Notes: a model not told the origin generated them from the letters alone. DNA of 49,480 bases from CAZWRN01 sp964636275 (GCA_964636275.1 CAZWRN010000009.1:1-49480); one strand, 5' to 3'; numbered from the stretch's first letter, positions 15,416 through 23,721 are shown. Program-made: numbers and translations.

Positions 15416-15553
15416 ATGGATGAGCAAAATGCAAGTGAACTACCAAAAGATCTTCAGCCTTGCCCAGTGTGCAATTTACCTATCGGTTCTCTGGCTGGGT
15501 CAAAAGACGCCATCTGTCAAAACTGTGGCTTCAAAGACCCTTGCTGTGAATAG
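15416..15553 (+). CDS. Small zinc-ribbon protein, 45 aa
   Basis: A short gene. The protein reads MDEQNASELPKDLQPCPVCN and continues to a second knuckle AICQNCGFKDPCC, so four cysteines in two CxxC pairs about 15 residues apart can bind one zinc ion, with two extra cysteines at the end. A -10 box lies 6 nt before the ATG. It stops one base before the end of the convergent cytidylyltransferase gene. Such ribbons often bind nucleic acid or a protein partner; the role here is unknown. Confidence 0.7.
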   Translation: MDEQNASELPKDLQPCPVCNLPIGSLAGSKDAICQNCGFKDPCCE

Positions 15554-15554
15554 T

Positions 15555-16028
15555 CTAGGCGCTTTTGATTTTTTTAATTATTTTTGAGGTCGAATGATCT
15601 TCGATTTCAGTGGTGACATAAAGCATTTTAGCGCCAATTTTTTTGGCCTGTCTTTTTTTATGAAAAGCGTATTTATCCCCCTCTGTTGTGGCAATGATTG
15701 AAGGATGCAAAAGAGTTATCAACTGATCATAATCATGATCAGTATTCATCGGGGGTAACATCAGTACGAAATCAACCGATTTTAGCTCTGCCAGTATCTG
15801 GCTTCTGACAATTTGTGAATGGATGGGCCGTTCCCGGCCTTTTAATTTTTGAATTGTTTCATCACTTTCTACTAAAGCCAGCAATATCTCTCCTTTAGCC
15901 TTAGCTTTTTGCAAAAAAATAATATGCCCGAGATGAAGTAAGTCAAAACAGCCTCCAACCACGACCAATTTTTTAAAATTAAGCTGCTTTAACAACTCTG
16001 GTAGCTGATCATAATTAAATACTGTCAT
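15555..16028 (-). CDS. Cytidylyltransferase-like nucleotidyltransferase
   Basis: A 157-residue protein of the nucleotidylyl transferase superfamily. The N-terminal VVVGGCFDLLHLGHIIFL contains the HxGH nucleotide-binding signature, and the second motif region is around RERPIHSQIVRSQIL. Family members include RfaE C-domain, TagD-type glycerol-3-phosphate cytidylyltransferases and archaeal FAD synthetase; the substrate cannot be fixed from sequence. TAAAAT (16035-16040) lies 6 nt before the ATG. The response regulator gene precedes it on the same strand by 20 nt. Confidence 0.8.
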   Translation of the reverse strand: MTVFNYDQLPELLKQLNFKKLVVVGGCFDLLHLGHIIFLQKAKAKGEILLALVESDETIQKLKGRERPIHSQIVRSQILAELKSVDFVLMLPPMNTDHDYDQLITLLHPSIIATTEGDKYAFHKKRQAKKIGAKMLYVTTEIEDHSTSKIIKKIKSA

Positions 16029-16048
16029 GGAAGGATTTTACCAAAAAG

Positions 16049-16405
16049 TCAGCTCGGAAGATATTTATTGGCTAAATTTATCAGATCTGACATCTCAAAT
16101 GGTTTATCCAGAAAGTCGTTTACCACCAAAGGGTCAATTTTTTTGCGATTATTGGGATCAGCTGAAAACATAATGATGGGAATATCATGAGTGATTTTGT
16201 TGTCGCGAATTGACTGGGCGACAGACATGCCATTCAGTCCGCCCAAGAAAAAATCTAAGATGATTAAATCCGGCATATAAGAGTGCGGGTTAAATAATTT
16301 TTTGGCATCTGTGGCAATATCCACCTGAAACCCCTCCATCTCCAAAATAGTTTTCAGTGCATCGGTGATTCCATGATCGTCATCTATAATCAATATTTTA
16401 TTCAT
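16049..16405 (-). CDS. Stand-alone response regulator receiver (CheY-like)
   Basis: A 118-residue receiver domain with no output domain. The acidic pair is in ILIIDDDHG, the phospho-acceptor Asp in LIILDFFLGG, the conserved Thr/Ser position in IIMFSADP, and the Lys in LDKPFEM. Phosphorylation by a histidine kinase would switch its interaction with a target. The only kinase in the window is encoded at 26152-27627, so it is a candidate partner by inference only. The ATG is preceded by GGATGA as a weak Shine-Dalgarno. Confidence 0.9.
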   Translation of the reverse strand: MNKILIIDDDHGITDALKTILEMEGFQVDIATDAKKLFNPHSYMPDLIILDFFLGGLNGMSVAQSIRDNKITHDIPIIMFSADPNNRKKIDPLVVNDFLDKPFEMSDLINLANKYLPS

Positions 16406-16462
16406 TTCATCCGGCAGGTTGCCTCATACAATATCATAAAAAAGTAAGTAAATTGTAATAGT

Positions 16463-17176
16463 TCATTTATTTTTTAATTTCGCTATTTCCTCACTTGTTA
16501 ATGAACGGTATTTTCCATATCCCAAATCTCCTAACTGTAGATCTCCGATCGAAACCCTTTTTAGTTCAATTAGCTCCAGTCCGACTTTAGACAGCATGCG
16601 TCTGACCTGATGGTTCCTGCCCTCATGAATGGTGATATTAAAAGTTGTTCGAGTCGGTTTTTCTTCTAGTATCTCCACTTTGGCTGGTGAGGTCATACCA
16701 TCTTTTAATAAAATCCCCTGCTCCAACTGGCTTTTTTGCTGGCTTTTTATCTTTCCAGGTACCAGACACCAATAGGTTTTATCGATATGATATTTAGGAT
16801 GAGTTAGATAATTGGTAAACTCCCCATCATTTGTTAGTATCAAAGCTCCAGTTGTCTCAGCGTCCAATCTTCCGACAGGGTAAATTCGCTCGTTGGTGTT
16901 TATCAGATCAACTACCGTCTTTCGACCGTGTTCATCTTGAACTGAGGAGATGATCCCTTTTGGTTTATTGAGGAGAAAATAAACAAAGTTGTTTTTTGCT
17001 TCAATTTTTTTGCCATTGATTGTTACTTCGTCTGAAAGCGGATCAAGTCTGACACCTGGTTCAATTACCCGTTTGCCGTTTATTAATACTTCCTCTGTCT
17101 GTAAAAAATCTGCTATTTTCCGACGAGCATCAAGTCCGGCATTGGCTAAAAAACGGTTGAGGCGGATAGTACTCAT
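16463..17176 (-). CDS. rluB: rRNA pseudouridine synthase, RsuA/RluB family
   Basis: A 237-residue protein with an N-terminal S4 RNA-binding domain (MSTIRLNRFLANAGLDARRK) and a pseudouridine synthase domain. The catalytic Asp is in VGRLDAETTGALILTNDGE, followed by the THPKYHIDKTYWC motif and the GRNHQVRRML C-terminal signature. It isomerises a uridine in large- or small-subunit rRNA. RluB versus RsuA or RluE cannot be separated by eye; the gene symbol is therefore tentative. Confidence 0.85.
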   Translation of the reverse strand: MSTIRLNRFLANAGLDARRKIADFLQTEEVLINGKRVIEPGVRLDPLSDEVTINGKKIEAKNNFVYFLLNKPKGIISSVQDEHGRKTVVDLINTNERIYPVGRLDAETTGALILTNDGEFTNYLTHPKYHIDKTYWCLVPGKIKSQQKSQLEQGILLKDGMTSPAKVEILEEKPTRTTFNITIHEGRNHQVRRMLSKVGLELIELKRVSIGDLQLGDLGYGKYRSLTSEEIAKLKNK

Positions 17177-17210
17177 AGCAGGAGTAGTATATCAGATGGA
17201 GCCTGAGTCA

Positions 17211-17241
17211 GGTGTTATGGATCATATTGACCCATAACACC
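17211..17241 (-). terminator. Strong hairpin after the YtxH-like gene
   Basis: GGTGTTATGG and CCATAACACC form a 10-bp perfect stem around an 11-nt loop, 12 nt beyond the stop at 17253, with a further GAGT/GACTC extension. There is no clear U-run, so it may stabilise the mRNA 3' end rather than terminate. Confidence 0.5.
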
Positions 17242-17252
17242 GAAACTCAAAT

Positions 17253-17504
17253 TTACTTAGATTTTTTGGTACTTTTGGTGGTTTTAACTCCTTGAGTAGC
17301 AATTTTTTTCATTTCTGCTGCTTCATTTTGGACAACCTCCATTACTTTGAAACCCTGTTTTTTCAATTCTTCAACAGTTTTCCCTAGCTTTTGACGATTT
17401 TTTTCATCAGCTAAAATAATAGCCCCGGCGGCGGCTGCTGCACCAACAACTGCCCCAGCGAGTCCAACTGCGATTGGATTTACTCCTTTTTTATCATCAG
17501 CCAT
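17253..17504 (-). CDS. YtxH-like small membrane-associated protein
   Basis: An 83-residue protein with a glycine/alanine-rich transmembrane segment (AVGLAGAVVGAAAAAGAIIL, residues 12-31), then a charged amphipathic helix (RQKLGKTVEELKKQGFKV) and a lysine-rich tail, as in YtxH/general-stress membrane proteins. I use the ATG at 17504 since AAGGAGGTGA is spaced 6-7 nt before it; an upstream GTG is less well placed. Its 5' region shares a ~34-nt motif with that of the sigma factor gene (17529-17562). Confidence 0.7.
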   Translation of the reverse strand: MADDKKGVNPIAVGLAGAVVGAAAAAGAIILADEKNRQKLGKTVEELKKQGFKVMEVVQNEAAEMKKIATQGVKTTKSTKKSK

Positions 17505-17528
17505 TAAAGTCACCTCCTTTTATTAATT

Positions 17529-17562
17529 ACCAAGATACAATTATCAAGTATTCCAAACAGTT
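17529..17562 (-). promoter_or_regulatory. Upstream motif shared with the sigma factor gene
   Basis: On the minus strand it reads AACTGTTTGGAATACTTGAT followed by AATTGTATCTTGGT. An almost identical block lies before rpoD at 38373-38407. The spacing to the coding sequence is similar in the two cases (about 25 and 13 nt), so it may be a common promoter or operator. It does not resolve into a standard -35/-10 pair. Confidence 0.5.
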
Positions 17563-17679
17563 AAAAAATTGGTTAATTAATCAATTAGATTTATCTGGAA
17601 CCTGAGATTTGTTACTTGATTATTAAATTTACTATAGCATATTTCCTTACATTCAATGTATGGAATACGCAAGAGTTTA

Positions 17680-17790
17680 ATTCAGATAAATCAGATGAGA
17701 TCGGATAGATCAGATAAGCGGAGCTTGATACTCGCTATGCTCGTATTAGATCGGATGAGAAAGGCTTGATACCTGGCATTAGATCAGAGA
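17680..17790. repeat. Self-similar spacer built on GATCAGATAAATCAGATGAGATCGG words
   Basis: Iterated variants of TCAGATAAATCAGATGAGATC, GGATAGATCAGATAAG and TAGATCGGATGAG. The same vocabulary is found upstream of both tRNA-Ser(GGA) genes at 41293-41345 and 47338-47385. The larger gene-free stretch 17514-17801 contains this repeat and the regulatory motif only. Confidence 0.6.
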
Positions 17791-17801
17791 TATTTGAAGC
17801 T

Positions 17802-18626
17802 TCATTTGATGATTATCATGCCGGCAGCCATACCAACAAGAATCAGGCCAACAACGCTTAAAGCAACCGTATTATCGAGCAGTCCGGACTCTGGTAACTC
17901 TGGAGGCGGAGTTGGCTTGGGTGGAGCTTTACAGCATGAATCAATCGATGGGTTGTTTATACAAGACTGCTGGTAGGCAGGATTGGCACAATAACCTGTT
18001 CCTGTGGGCATCTTCAAGCAAATATAGCCTGTTTGGCAATTGGCAGTAGTAGTGCAAGACATTCCACAAGCAACCGGAGATGGTGTCGGTGTCGGAGTTG
18101 GTGTAGCTGAAGGAGCGGTTGAGACTGTAAGCCCGTCGACTTCACAGATGGCCTCACCCACACCAGCCGGGCCACTAGTGCCACAGGAATTGACTGCTGA
18201 TGTTTCACAACGATAAGTTTTACCCTGTGTAACCGGGAAAGTATAGCTGGTTAAGGATCCCCCGACAGTGACATTTTTTATCACACTGCCAGATTCAACT
18301 TCAGTAATTTTAACTGAGTAGTTAGCAGCCCCCGAGACCGCATCCCAGGTACAATCGGCCTCAACAAATGAACACTGAGCTCCTGAACAGCTTGGATAAT
18401 TTACCTCAACAGTACTGACTTGGGGCGGAGTTGTACAGGACTGTGCAGTAACGTTACTGACAATGGCCGGGAAAGAAGAAGGAGTTGAATAGGAGTTTGC
18501 ATCCTCAGTAGATGAGGCAATTTCTGGTGTTTTATTGCTTTGAGAGAGTCTAAATACTCCCAGGCCAATTCCGCCTACAATACCTACAACCAATAAAACG
18601 ATCGCAAAGAGGGCAGTTTTACTCAT
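17802..18626 (-). CDS. Cell-surface protein with LPxSG-type C-terminal sorting signal
   Basis: A 274-residue protein: N-terminal signal/anchor helix (residues 5-27), a cysteine-rich domain with fibronectin III-like strands (VKITEVESGSVIKNVTVGGS), a PTPTPTPSP linker, a second cysteine cluster (CGMSCTTTANCQTGYICL), and a C-terminal ELPESG followed by a hydrophobic helix ending in Lys. The end resembles a sortase-type LPxTG signal with Ser for Thr and an unusually short basic tail. The product is probably exposed at the surface. TAGGGT lies 5 nt before the ATG. No sortase gene is in the window. Confidence 0.75.
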   Translation of the reverse strand: MSKTALFAIVLLVVGIVGGIGLGVFRLSQSNKTPEIASSTEDANSYSTPSSFPAIVSNVTAQSCTTPPQVSTVEVNYPSCSGAQCSFVEADCTWDAVSGAANYSVKITEVESGSVIKNVTVGGSLTSYTFPVTQGKTYRCETSAVNSCGTSGPAGVGEAICEVDGLTVSTAPSATPTPTPTPSPVACGMSCTTTANCQTGYICLKMPTGTGYCANPAYQQSCINNPSIDSCCKAPPKPTPPPELPESGLLDNTVALSVVGLILVGMAAGMIIIK

Positions 18627-18682
18627 ACTCTACCCTACAGCGTATCGAATTTATGAGCTGGGCGCAAGTCCCTGGTGGAAGA

Positions 18683-19213
18683 TCAGGGACGCGGGCAAAT
18701 CACATTGATTATTTGGGGTCCCGAGGGAGTTTTTTCAACTTCAACGATCAGTTGAATTTTTTCCTGACCAAAATCTTCAATCAGATAAACAGATTCGGTG
18801 TTTTGAGAATCTTTAACTGAGTGATCGATCTGAAAAAACATTGGTACATTTTGAGCACAAAGTAGACGATCATATCCCCTCACTTCACGAGTTTTTTCGT
18901 TTAATTTTTGAAAGTCCAAATCAGGCCGGTTTTGATATTCACAGTTTCCATTTTCTTTAAGACAGTTGATATACCAGCGGTAAAATGAATTTACCAACTG
19001 TTCAGATTCGGAGATCTGACCGCTTGAAGTAGACTGATTGATTGAAAGGGTCGCTTCATTGGTTGCATTTTCCGGAGACAGAAGATTGGCGGTTTGAAGA
19101 CCGGCGACCTCTGTAGAGTGACCTTTTTGCAAGCCTACTATAAACCCCGCTGCAGCCGCGATAAATACTAGTGTGACCACCATAGCTGACACAAGAATTA
19201 CTTTTTGTTTCAT
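18683..19213 (-). CDS. Membrane-anchored extracytoplasmic protein, unknown family
   Basis: A 176-residue protein with one N-terminal helix (VILVSAMVVTLVFIAAAAG) and an extracytoplasmic domain with four cysteines (YINCLKENGNCEYQ, LLCAQN, VICPRP) that could form disulfides. The domain resembles DUF3828-like small lipoprotein domains, but this is weak. I choose the second of two adjacent ATG codons because TATAAT (19220-19225) then lies exactly 6 nt upstream. The surface-protein gene follows on the same strand. Confidence 0.65.
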   Translation of the reverse strand: MKQKVILVSAMVVTLVFIAAAAGFIVGLQKGHSTEVAGLQTANLLSPENATNEATLSINQSTSSGQISESEQLVNSFYRWYINCLKENGNCEYQNRPDLDFQKLNEKTREVRGYDRLLCAQNVPMFFQIDHSVKDSQNTESVYLIEDFGQEKIQLIVEVEKTPSGPQIINVICPRP

Positions 19214-19333
19214 CATTCTATTATAGGATAAATTAGATCTTTTTGCATCCTACAGAAAAATTATAAAAAATTAATATTTAATATAATTTTGATAAAAATT
19301 AATATAATTAAAGCGTAAATTATATTTGTCATA

Positions 19334-19365
19334 TTGACATGTTTTATTTGGCGAGTAGTATTATA
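19334..19365 (+). promoter_or_regulatory. Promoter of glnA
   Basis: TTGACA, a 19-nt spacer and TATTAT, ending 7 nt before the ATG. The 155-nt upstream region is very AT-rich. The long spacer is suboptimal, so other elements may contribute. Confidence 0.5.
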
Positions 19366-19371
19366 TTATTC

Positions 19372-20802
19372 ATGGACGCATCTTTAAAAAACTTTCTGCA
19401 AATCCCCTATGACGAACTGGAAAAGCTCAATTTAGAAGCTAAAGATAAACGGGATTCTTTATCCCCAGCTGAACAAGAAACATTTTACCGTGATTATTTA
19501 GAAAAAGAGTCCCGCATCAAAGCAGTCACTCTCTGTTTTTCAGATATTGAAGGGCGATTTCATATGTTGGATTATGATAAAAAATTTTTCCTTGCCAGTA
19601 GTGATAACCTGACTTTCGACGGATCATCTATTCGTGGTTTTACAGCTCAAAAAGAATCCGATCTGCGCTTGGAGATTGACTGGACAAGCTTCCTATGGCT
19701 GCCAGCCGATATTTTTGGCCCAGGCAAAGTAATTGTATTTGCCAACGTCCTGACTCGCGAGGGCAAACAATACCAGTCTGATTTTAGAGGTATGTTGCAA
19801 AAATTGATTAAAGATATTGAAACTAAAGAGGGGCTGACTCCCTATGCATCTGGTGAAATTGAAGGGTTTTTACTGGATGGAATTAATGCCGAACAGCAAT
19901 TTGATGAGAAGAATGGTTTCAAACTGATATCTACAGGTGGATATTATCACTCTTTACCGATGGATACTCTGAGGCAGTTTATTGATACCTCAGCCGAAGC
20001 TCAAAGAGCGATGGGTTTTCGCAATGAAAAAGATCACCCTGAAGTGGCTCCGAGCCAGTTTGAAATGAATTTTTCTTATTCACATGCTTTGCGTGCCTGT
20101 GACCAGATTCAACTGTACAAATTGGTTTGTCGACAAGTAGCCAATAAGCTGGGTCTGACCGCGTCTTTTCTGCCAAAGCCGGTCATGGGCATCAATGGCA
20201 GCGGCATGCATACCAATTTTTCTCTGGCTAAAAAAGGGAAAAATGCCTTCTTTGCTTTAGGCGGGAAAGAAGGCCTTTCTCCCCTGGCCTGGGATTTTAT
20301 CTCCAGGCTGCTCAACCACGCACCAGAGATCTGCCTGATTTTAAACTCTAGCGTCAATGCCTACAGGCGGCTTGATCCACATTTTGAAGCGCCCAATCAG
20401 ATCAAAGTCTCCCCCATCGACCGCGGATCGATGATCCGGATCCCGGTAGCCAATCAAAAAACGGCCCGGATCGAGATCCGTTCGGTGGCACCCGATGCCA
20501 ATCCTTATTTGGTGTTGTATACCATTTTAAAAGTCGGATTTCAGGGTAAGAAACTTCCGGTAAATACCGATAAAAGAGACCGTCTACGTTTCCTACCTGG
20601 AACAATTCAGGATGCGATCAAGCTCTTTAAAGCCAGCGATTTTGTCAAACAGATCCTGGGTGAAGAAAATGTTGATAAATATGTTGCTTTCAAACAGGCT
20701 GCTGCAGATCGCAGTCCGCGCGATTTGGGTACTTTGGTAAAAACATCTGAGATCGTCTATCACCATGAAGTCACCAACCAAGCTCTGTGGAACAACTTTT
20801 GA
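19372..20802 (+). CDS. glnA: Glutamine synthetase, type I
   Basis: A 476-residue GSI enzyme that makes glutamine from glutamate, ammonia and ATP. Visible motifs are DGSSIRGFTAQKESDLRL (Mg/Glu site), GEIEGFLLDG, the latch GINGSGMHTNFSLAKKGKN, NSSVNAYRRLDPHFEAP and the RIEIRSVAPDANPYL segment. No NPPRSVxxxE-type adenylylation loop is obvious. The ATG at 19372 is 7 nt after TATTAT (TTGACA 19 nt further upstream), so the mRNA is probably leaderless. The gene ends 14 nt before the pilin remnant at the assembly gap. Confidence 0.92.
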   Translation: MDASLKNFLQIPYDELEKLNLEAKDKRDSLSPAEQETFYRDYLEKESRIKAVTLCFSDIEGRFHMLDYDKKFFLASSDNLTFDGSSIRGFTAQKESDLRLEIDWTSFLWLPADIFGPGKVIVFANVLTREGKQYQSDFRGMLQKLIKDIETKEGLTPYASGEIEGFLLDGINAEQQFDEKNGFKLISTGGYYHSLPMDTLRQFIDTSAEAQRAMGFRNEKDHPEVAPSQFEMNFSYSHALRACDQIQLYKLVCRQVANKLGLTASFLPKPVMGINGSGMHTNFSLAKKGKNAFFALGGKEGLSPLAWDFISRLLNHAPEICLILNSSVNAYRRLDPHFEAPNQIKVSPIDRGSMIRIPVANQKTARIEIRSVAPDANPYLVLYTILKVGFQGKKLPVNTDKRDRLRFLPGTIQDAIKLFKASDFVKQILGEENVDKYVAFKQAAADRSPRDLGTLVKTSEIVYHHEVTNQALWNNF

Positions 20803-20816
20803 AGACTTTATCAACC

Positions 20817-21058
20817 CTACTGAGAGTTGCCCTTGCAGAAGACGGAGGCTGTACCGCCACTCTCTAATCTTGNNNNNNNNNNNNNNNNNNNNNNNNNNNN
20901 NNNNNNNNNNNNNNNNNNNNNNNNNNNNNNNNNNNNNNNNNNNNNNNNNNNNNNNNNNNNNNNNNNNNNNNNGAAATAATGGCGATAATTGCGATAGTGA
21001 CGAGTAGCTCAATGAGGGTAAAGCCTTGGGCTGGTTTATGGGGCAGTAGTTTTTTCAT
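20817..21058 (-). pseudogene. Type IV pilin gene split by an assembly gap
   Basis: The 5' end (20973-21058) encodes MKKLLPHKPAQGFTLIELLV with the prepilin G-F-T-L-I-E motif; the 3' end (20817-20872) encodes CTRLESGGTASVFCKGNSQ and a TAG stop. Both ends are nearly identical to the complete pilin gene just downstream (21158-21676). The middle is a run of 100 N, so its true length and integrity are unknown. It is either a second tandem pilin or an assembly duplicate of the first. Confidence 0.7.
20873..20972. other. Assembly gap of 100 N
   Basis: Exactly 100 N bases, the standard placeholder for a gap of unknown size. The sequence on each side matches the neighbouring pilin gene, so the gap was caused by a repeat. 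Confidence 0.98.
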
Positions 21059-21157
21059 TTGTATTATCTATATCAGTGTCATATATATCCAAAACATTGT
21101 CAATAGATCATAAAGTAAGAAATTAGAAAAAAGGGTTACAATAAAAGATCTATAATA

Positions 21158-21676
21158 TTACTGAGAGTTGCCCTTGCAGAAGACGGAGGCTGTACCGCCA
21201 CTCTCTAATCTTGTGCATACAGCAAAAGTAGTGACATTGGAAAAAGCTGTCAAAGAATCATTAATGATTGAACCGCCTCCGGTAGTTGCACAGGCAGGAG
21301 TTGTTGCCCAACCTGTTACTGCTGACGGGCCAGAAACTGTACCGGTTGTACCGGTGACTATACAATATGGATAATTTTGTGGATCAAGAGCAACAGTACC
21401 TGATCCAGCTACCTGACCAGGCCAGACACCTCCGGCTAGCTGGGATTTAGTTAAAGTAGAATAATACCCAGTAGTTGAGTTTTTATTTATCTCTAAGGCT
21501 CGACTTAAGGCTGTTACTTCAGCCCGTCTTTTAGAATCTCTAGCATTTGCCTGAACATTGCCAAACAATGCCACTGCTACTACTGAAATAATGGCGATAA
21601 TTGCGATAGTGACGAGTAGCTCAATGAGGGTAAAGCCTTTTGAAGTATTTATTTGTTGTGTGGACTGGGCAGTCAT
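21158..21676 (-). CDS. Type IV pilin (major-pilin-like)
   Basis: A 172-residue prepilin. A short leader ends in SKG, cleaved before FTLIELLVTIAIIAIISVVAV, the class III hydrophobic helix with Glu5; NARDSKRRAEVTALSRALE continues the helix as in pseudopilins. The C-terminal domain is rich in Thr/Gly with four cysteines (YCIVTG, PACATT, VCTRLE, VFCKGN), suggesting disulfides. No pilus assembly ATPase or prepilin peptidase is in the window. A longer upstream start is possible but would enlarge the leader. Confidence 0.88.
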   Translation of the reverse strand: MTAQSTQQINTSKGFTLIELLVTIAIIAIISVVAVALFGNVQANARDSKRRAEVTALSRALEINKNSTTGYYSTLTKSQLAGGVWPGQVAGSGTVALDPQNYPYCIVTGTTGTVSGPSAVTGWATTPACATTGGGSIINDSLTAFSNVTTFAVCTRLESGGTASVFCKGNSQ

Positions 21677-21769
21677 ATCTTTATTGGTAAATCTATTATT
21701 CACATTTCTTACACAGGTTGTCAACAGACCATTTTGAAGCTAATGTTAAATTAAATTATTTATAGGATT

Positions 21770-22426
21770 TCACTTTTTGAGTAGCTTAAAATATTCAGCT
21801 TTGGGGTTATTTTCAGCATTTTTCAGGATCTCTTCCCCATCACTTTTTTGTGACTCATGGGCTTTGATTGCTGCCACTTTTTGCTTCCAGACCGGCGTGA
21901 TGTCAAAAGTCAGATCGATCTCTTCAGTTTTATAACCTAGGGGTACATAGATAAAGTAGTTGTCCCGCAGACCAGCCAGGGATGTCTCTTTTTCTCCATA
22001 CAAATACAGCTCTTTTAACTGTGGGGTACGTCTAAATACGTAGGTTGAAACAAGCGAAACAAAAATATGATCCAGGTGACCAGAAATACCCAGATGGTCA
22101 AATGTCAAAAGTGCCTCCGGCTGATATTTCCCGACCAGCTGCTCTATTTTTTCAGCTACTTCATGATAATACTGATTGGATAGCGAGCCGTCTTTATAAT
22201 TTAAAAATTCAACTTTTTTGATCCCGATGATCTCAGCCGATCGCAGAAGCTCTTTTTTCCGGATCTCCCCCAGCTCAGACTCCAATGAAGTTGCATTTTG
22301 CCCTGCATCACCATTTGTCACACAGATAAGATAGATATCTCGCTGTTTTGCCCAGAGAGCCAGCGTACCAGAAGGGCCAAAAGCTTCATCATCTGGATGC
22401 GCGAAGATTGCGAGCAGTGGTTTCAT
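21770..22426 (-). CDS. PIG-L/LmbE family N-acetylglucosaminyl deacetylase
   Basis: A 218-residue zinc-dependent deacetylase. The metal-binding AHPDDEAFGPSGTLALW motif is at residues 9-26 and the distal His is in GISGHLDHIFVS. The family removes acetyl groups from GlcNAc-type conjugates in glycoconjugate or thiol biosynthesis; the substrate here is unknown. TATAAT (22433-22438) lies 6 nt before the ATG, a clear leaderless arrangement. Confidence 0.9.
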   Translation of the reverse strand: MKPLLAIFAHPDDEAFGPSGTLALWAKQRDIYLICVTNGDAGQNATSLESELGEIRKKELLRSAEIIGIKKVEFLNYKDGSLSNQYYHEVAEKIEQLVGKYQPEALLTFDHLGISGHLDHIFVSLVSTYVFRRTPQLKELYLYGEKETSLAGLRDNYFIYVPLGYKTEEIDLTFDITPVWKQKVAAIKAHESQKSDGEEILKNAENNPKAEYFKLLKK

Positions 22427-22432
22427 GCCTGC

Positions 22433-22438
22433 ATTATA
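22433..22438 (-). promoter_or_regulatory. -10 box, 6 nt before the deacetylase ATG
   Basis: Consensus TATAAT on the minus strand separated from ATG by GCAGGC. Confidence 0.6.
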
Positions 22439-22534
22439 GACGGTAGATCATCTAGACTAGAAGAGGGATTTTTAGTTCTACTCTCTATCTTCTCTTTTTC
22501 CATCACTATCTTCCATCTCCTATCATCTCTCGTC

Positions 22535-22540
22535 TAAAAT
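22535..22540 (+). promoter_or_regulatory. -10 box, 6 nt before the msrA ATG
   Basis: TAAAAT followed by ACCCCT and ATG. The preceding 90 nt are an iterated TCTATCTTC/TCATCTC spacer. Confidence 0.55.
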
Positions 22541-22546
22541 ACCCCT

Positions 22547-23083
22547 ATGGAACTTGCAACTTTAGCTGGCGGCTGTTTTTGGTGTACTGAAGCCGTTTTT
22601 CAAAAATTAAACGGGGTGGAAAAAGTGATCCCGGGATACACTGGCGGGCATGTTGACAATCCGACCTATGAAGAGGTATCTACCGGTAAGACTGCTCATG
22701 CTGAGGCTATTCAGATCGAATTTGATCCTCAGATTATCTCTTATGAAACACTACTTGATGTCTTTTGGCAGCTTCATGACCCCACAACCCTCAATCAGCA
22801 AGGTGCCGATCATGGCACTCAATATCGAAGTGCCATCTTTTACCATGATCAAAAACAACACGATACGGCTAATCAATCTTTGAAAACAGCTACTAAATCA
22901 GGGTTTTTTTTAGAACCAATAGTGACAGAGATCGTCCCTTTTAAAAAATTTTATCCGGCGGAAAAAGAACATCTCAATTTTTATAAAAACAATCCAAATC
23001 AACCATATTGCAGGATTGTGATTGATCCAAAGATCCAGAAACTTTTTAAACAGTTTGGCTCAAAGCTTAAAAAAGAAGCTTAA
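22547..23083 (+). CDS. msrA: Peptide methionine (S)-S-oxide reductase MsrA
   Basis: A 178-residue enzyme. The catalytic motif GGCFWCTEAVFQKLNGV is at residues 9-25, followed by PGYTGGHVDNPTYEEVSTG and HGTQYRSAIFY. It reduces methionine-S-sulfoxide in proteins using thioredoxin, which can be recycled by the trxB product at 11627-12592. A leaderless start is supported by the -10 box 6 nt upstream. The stop directly abuts the stop of the convergent gene. Confidence 0.95.
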   Translation: MELATLAGGCFWCTEAVFQKLNGVEKVIPGYTGGHVDNPTYEEVSTGKTAHAEAIQIEFDPQIISYETLLDVFWQLHDPTTLNQQGADHGTQYRSAIFYHDQKQHDTANQSLKTATKSGFFLEPIVTEIVPFKKFYPAEKEHLNFYKNNPNQPYCRIVIDPKIQKLFKQFGSKLKKEA

Positions 23084-23692
23084 TCACCTGACACCATTTG
23101 GAGTGATGTTAAGTGATTTGATAGTCTCCAATACCAGAGCCTGGTGGTTGTTCTGGTAGGAGTAAGCATTAAGATAAATCCCTTCTGGTTTCCCTCTCAC
23201 AAAAGGCCTTTGAATCTGCCAAAATTCGGTGTTGTCTGGTATGCCCTCTCCCTGAATATTGGCAGCATGACAAACCGTTTCTACTCCACTTTTAATGGCT
23301 ATTTCTTCATATCCAGGATCGCCGCAAGCTCCACCGTAAGAATCTGCCCATAAAATTTCCACTTTCCCTTCTGGCCCCTGGACCGTGACATCCATCTTAT
23401 CTTTAAAATATGGGCTCTGATCAAAAGAGATTATCCAATTGTCCGGAAATTTAAAATCATACTTTCCGGATGGATCTTTAAACTCTTTCCACGAAAGCGG
23501 TTTGACCTCCTCTTGGTGATACTGCTCTGACTGAAATTCCTTCTCCGACTGGTGATATATATATAAGTCAATCGACTTTTGATACTGCCTTCCCAAATAA
23601 AATCCTCCAAATGGTAGTATTATAAAAAGAATCAGCGCAAGAGCTTTGGAGAAAGCTGTAATGGTAGTCAGCTCTTTAGGTAACTTCACCAT
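23084..23692 (-). CDS. Membrane-anchored extracytoplasmic protein (PsbP-like domain possible)
   Basis: A 202-residue protein with one N-terminal helix (ALALILFIILPFGGFYLG, about residues 14-31) and an extracytoplasmic domain beginning DPSGKYDFKFPDNWIISFDQ, a pattern of PsbP/MOG1-like domains in CPR proteins. Two cysteines (GGACGDPG, ETVCHA) may pair. It is convergent with msrA at zero distance. Function unknown. Confidence 0.65.
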   Translation of the reverse strand: MVKLPKELTTITAFSKALALILFIILPFGGFYLGRQYQKSIDLYIYHQSEKEFQSEQYHQEEVKPLSWKEFKDPSGKYDFKFPDNWIISFDQSPYFKDKMDVTVQGPEGKVEILWADSYGGACGDPGYEEIAIKSGVETVCHAANIQGEGIPDNTEFWQIQRPFVRGKPEGIYLNAYSYQNNHQALVLETIKSLNITPNGVR

Positions 23693-23721
23693 CTTATGGT
23701 ATCAACCAATCTAATTTTTTT

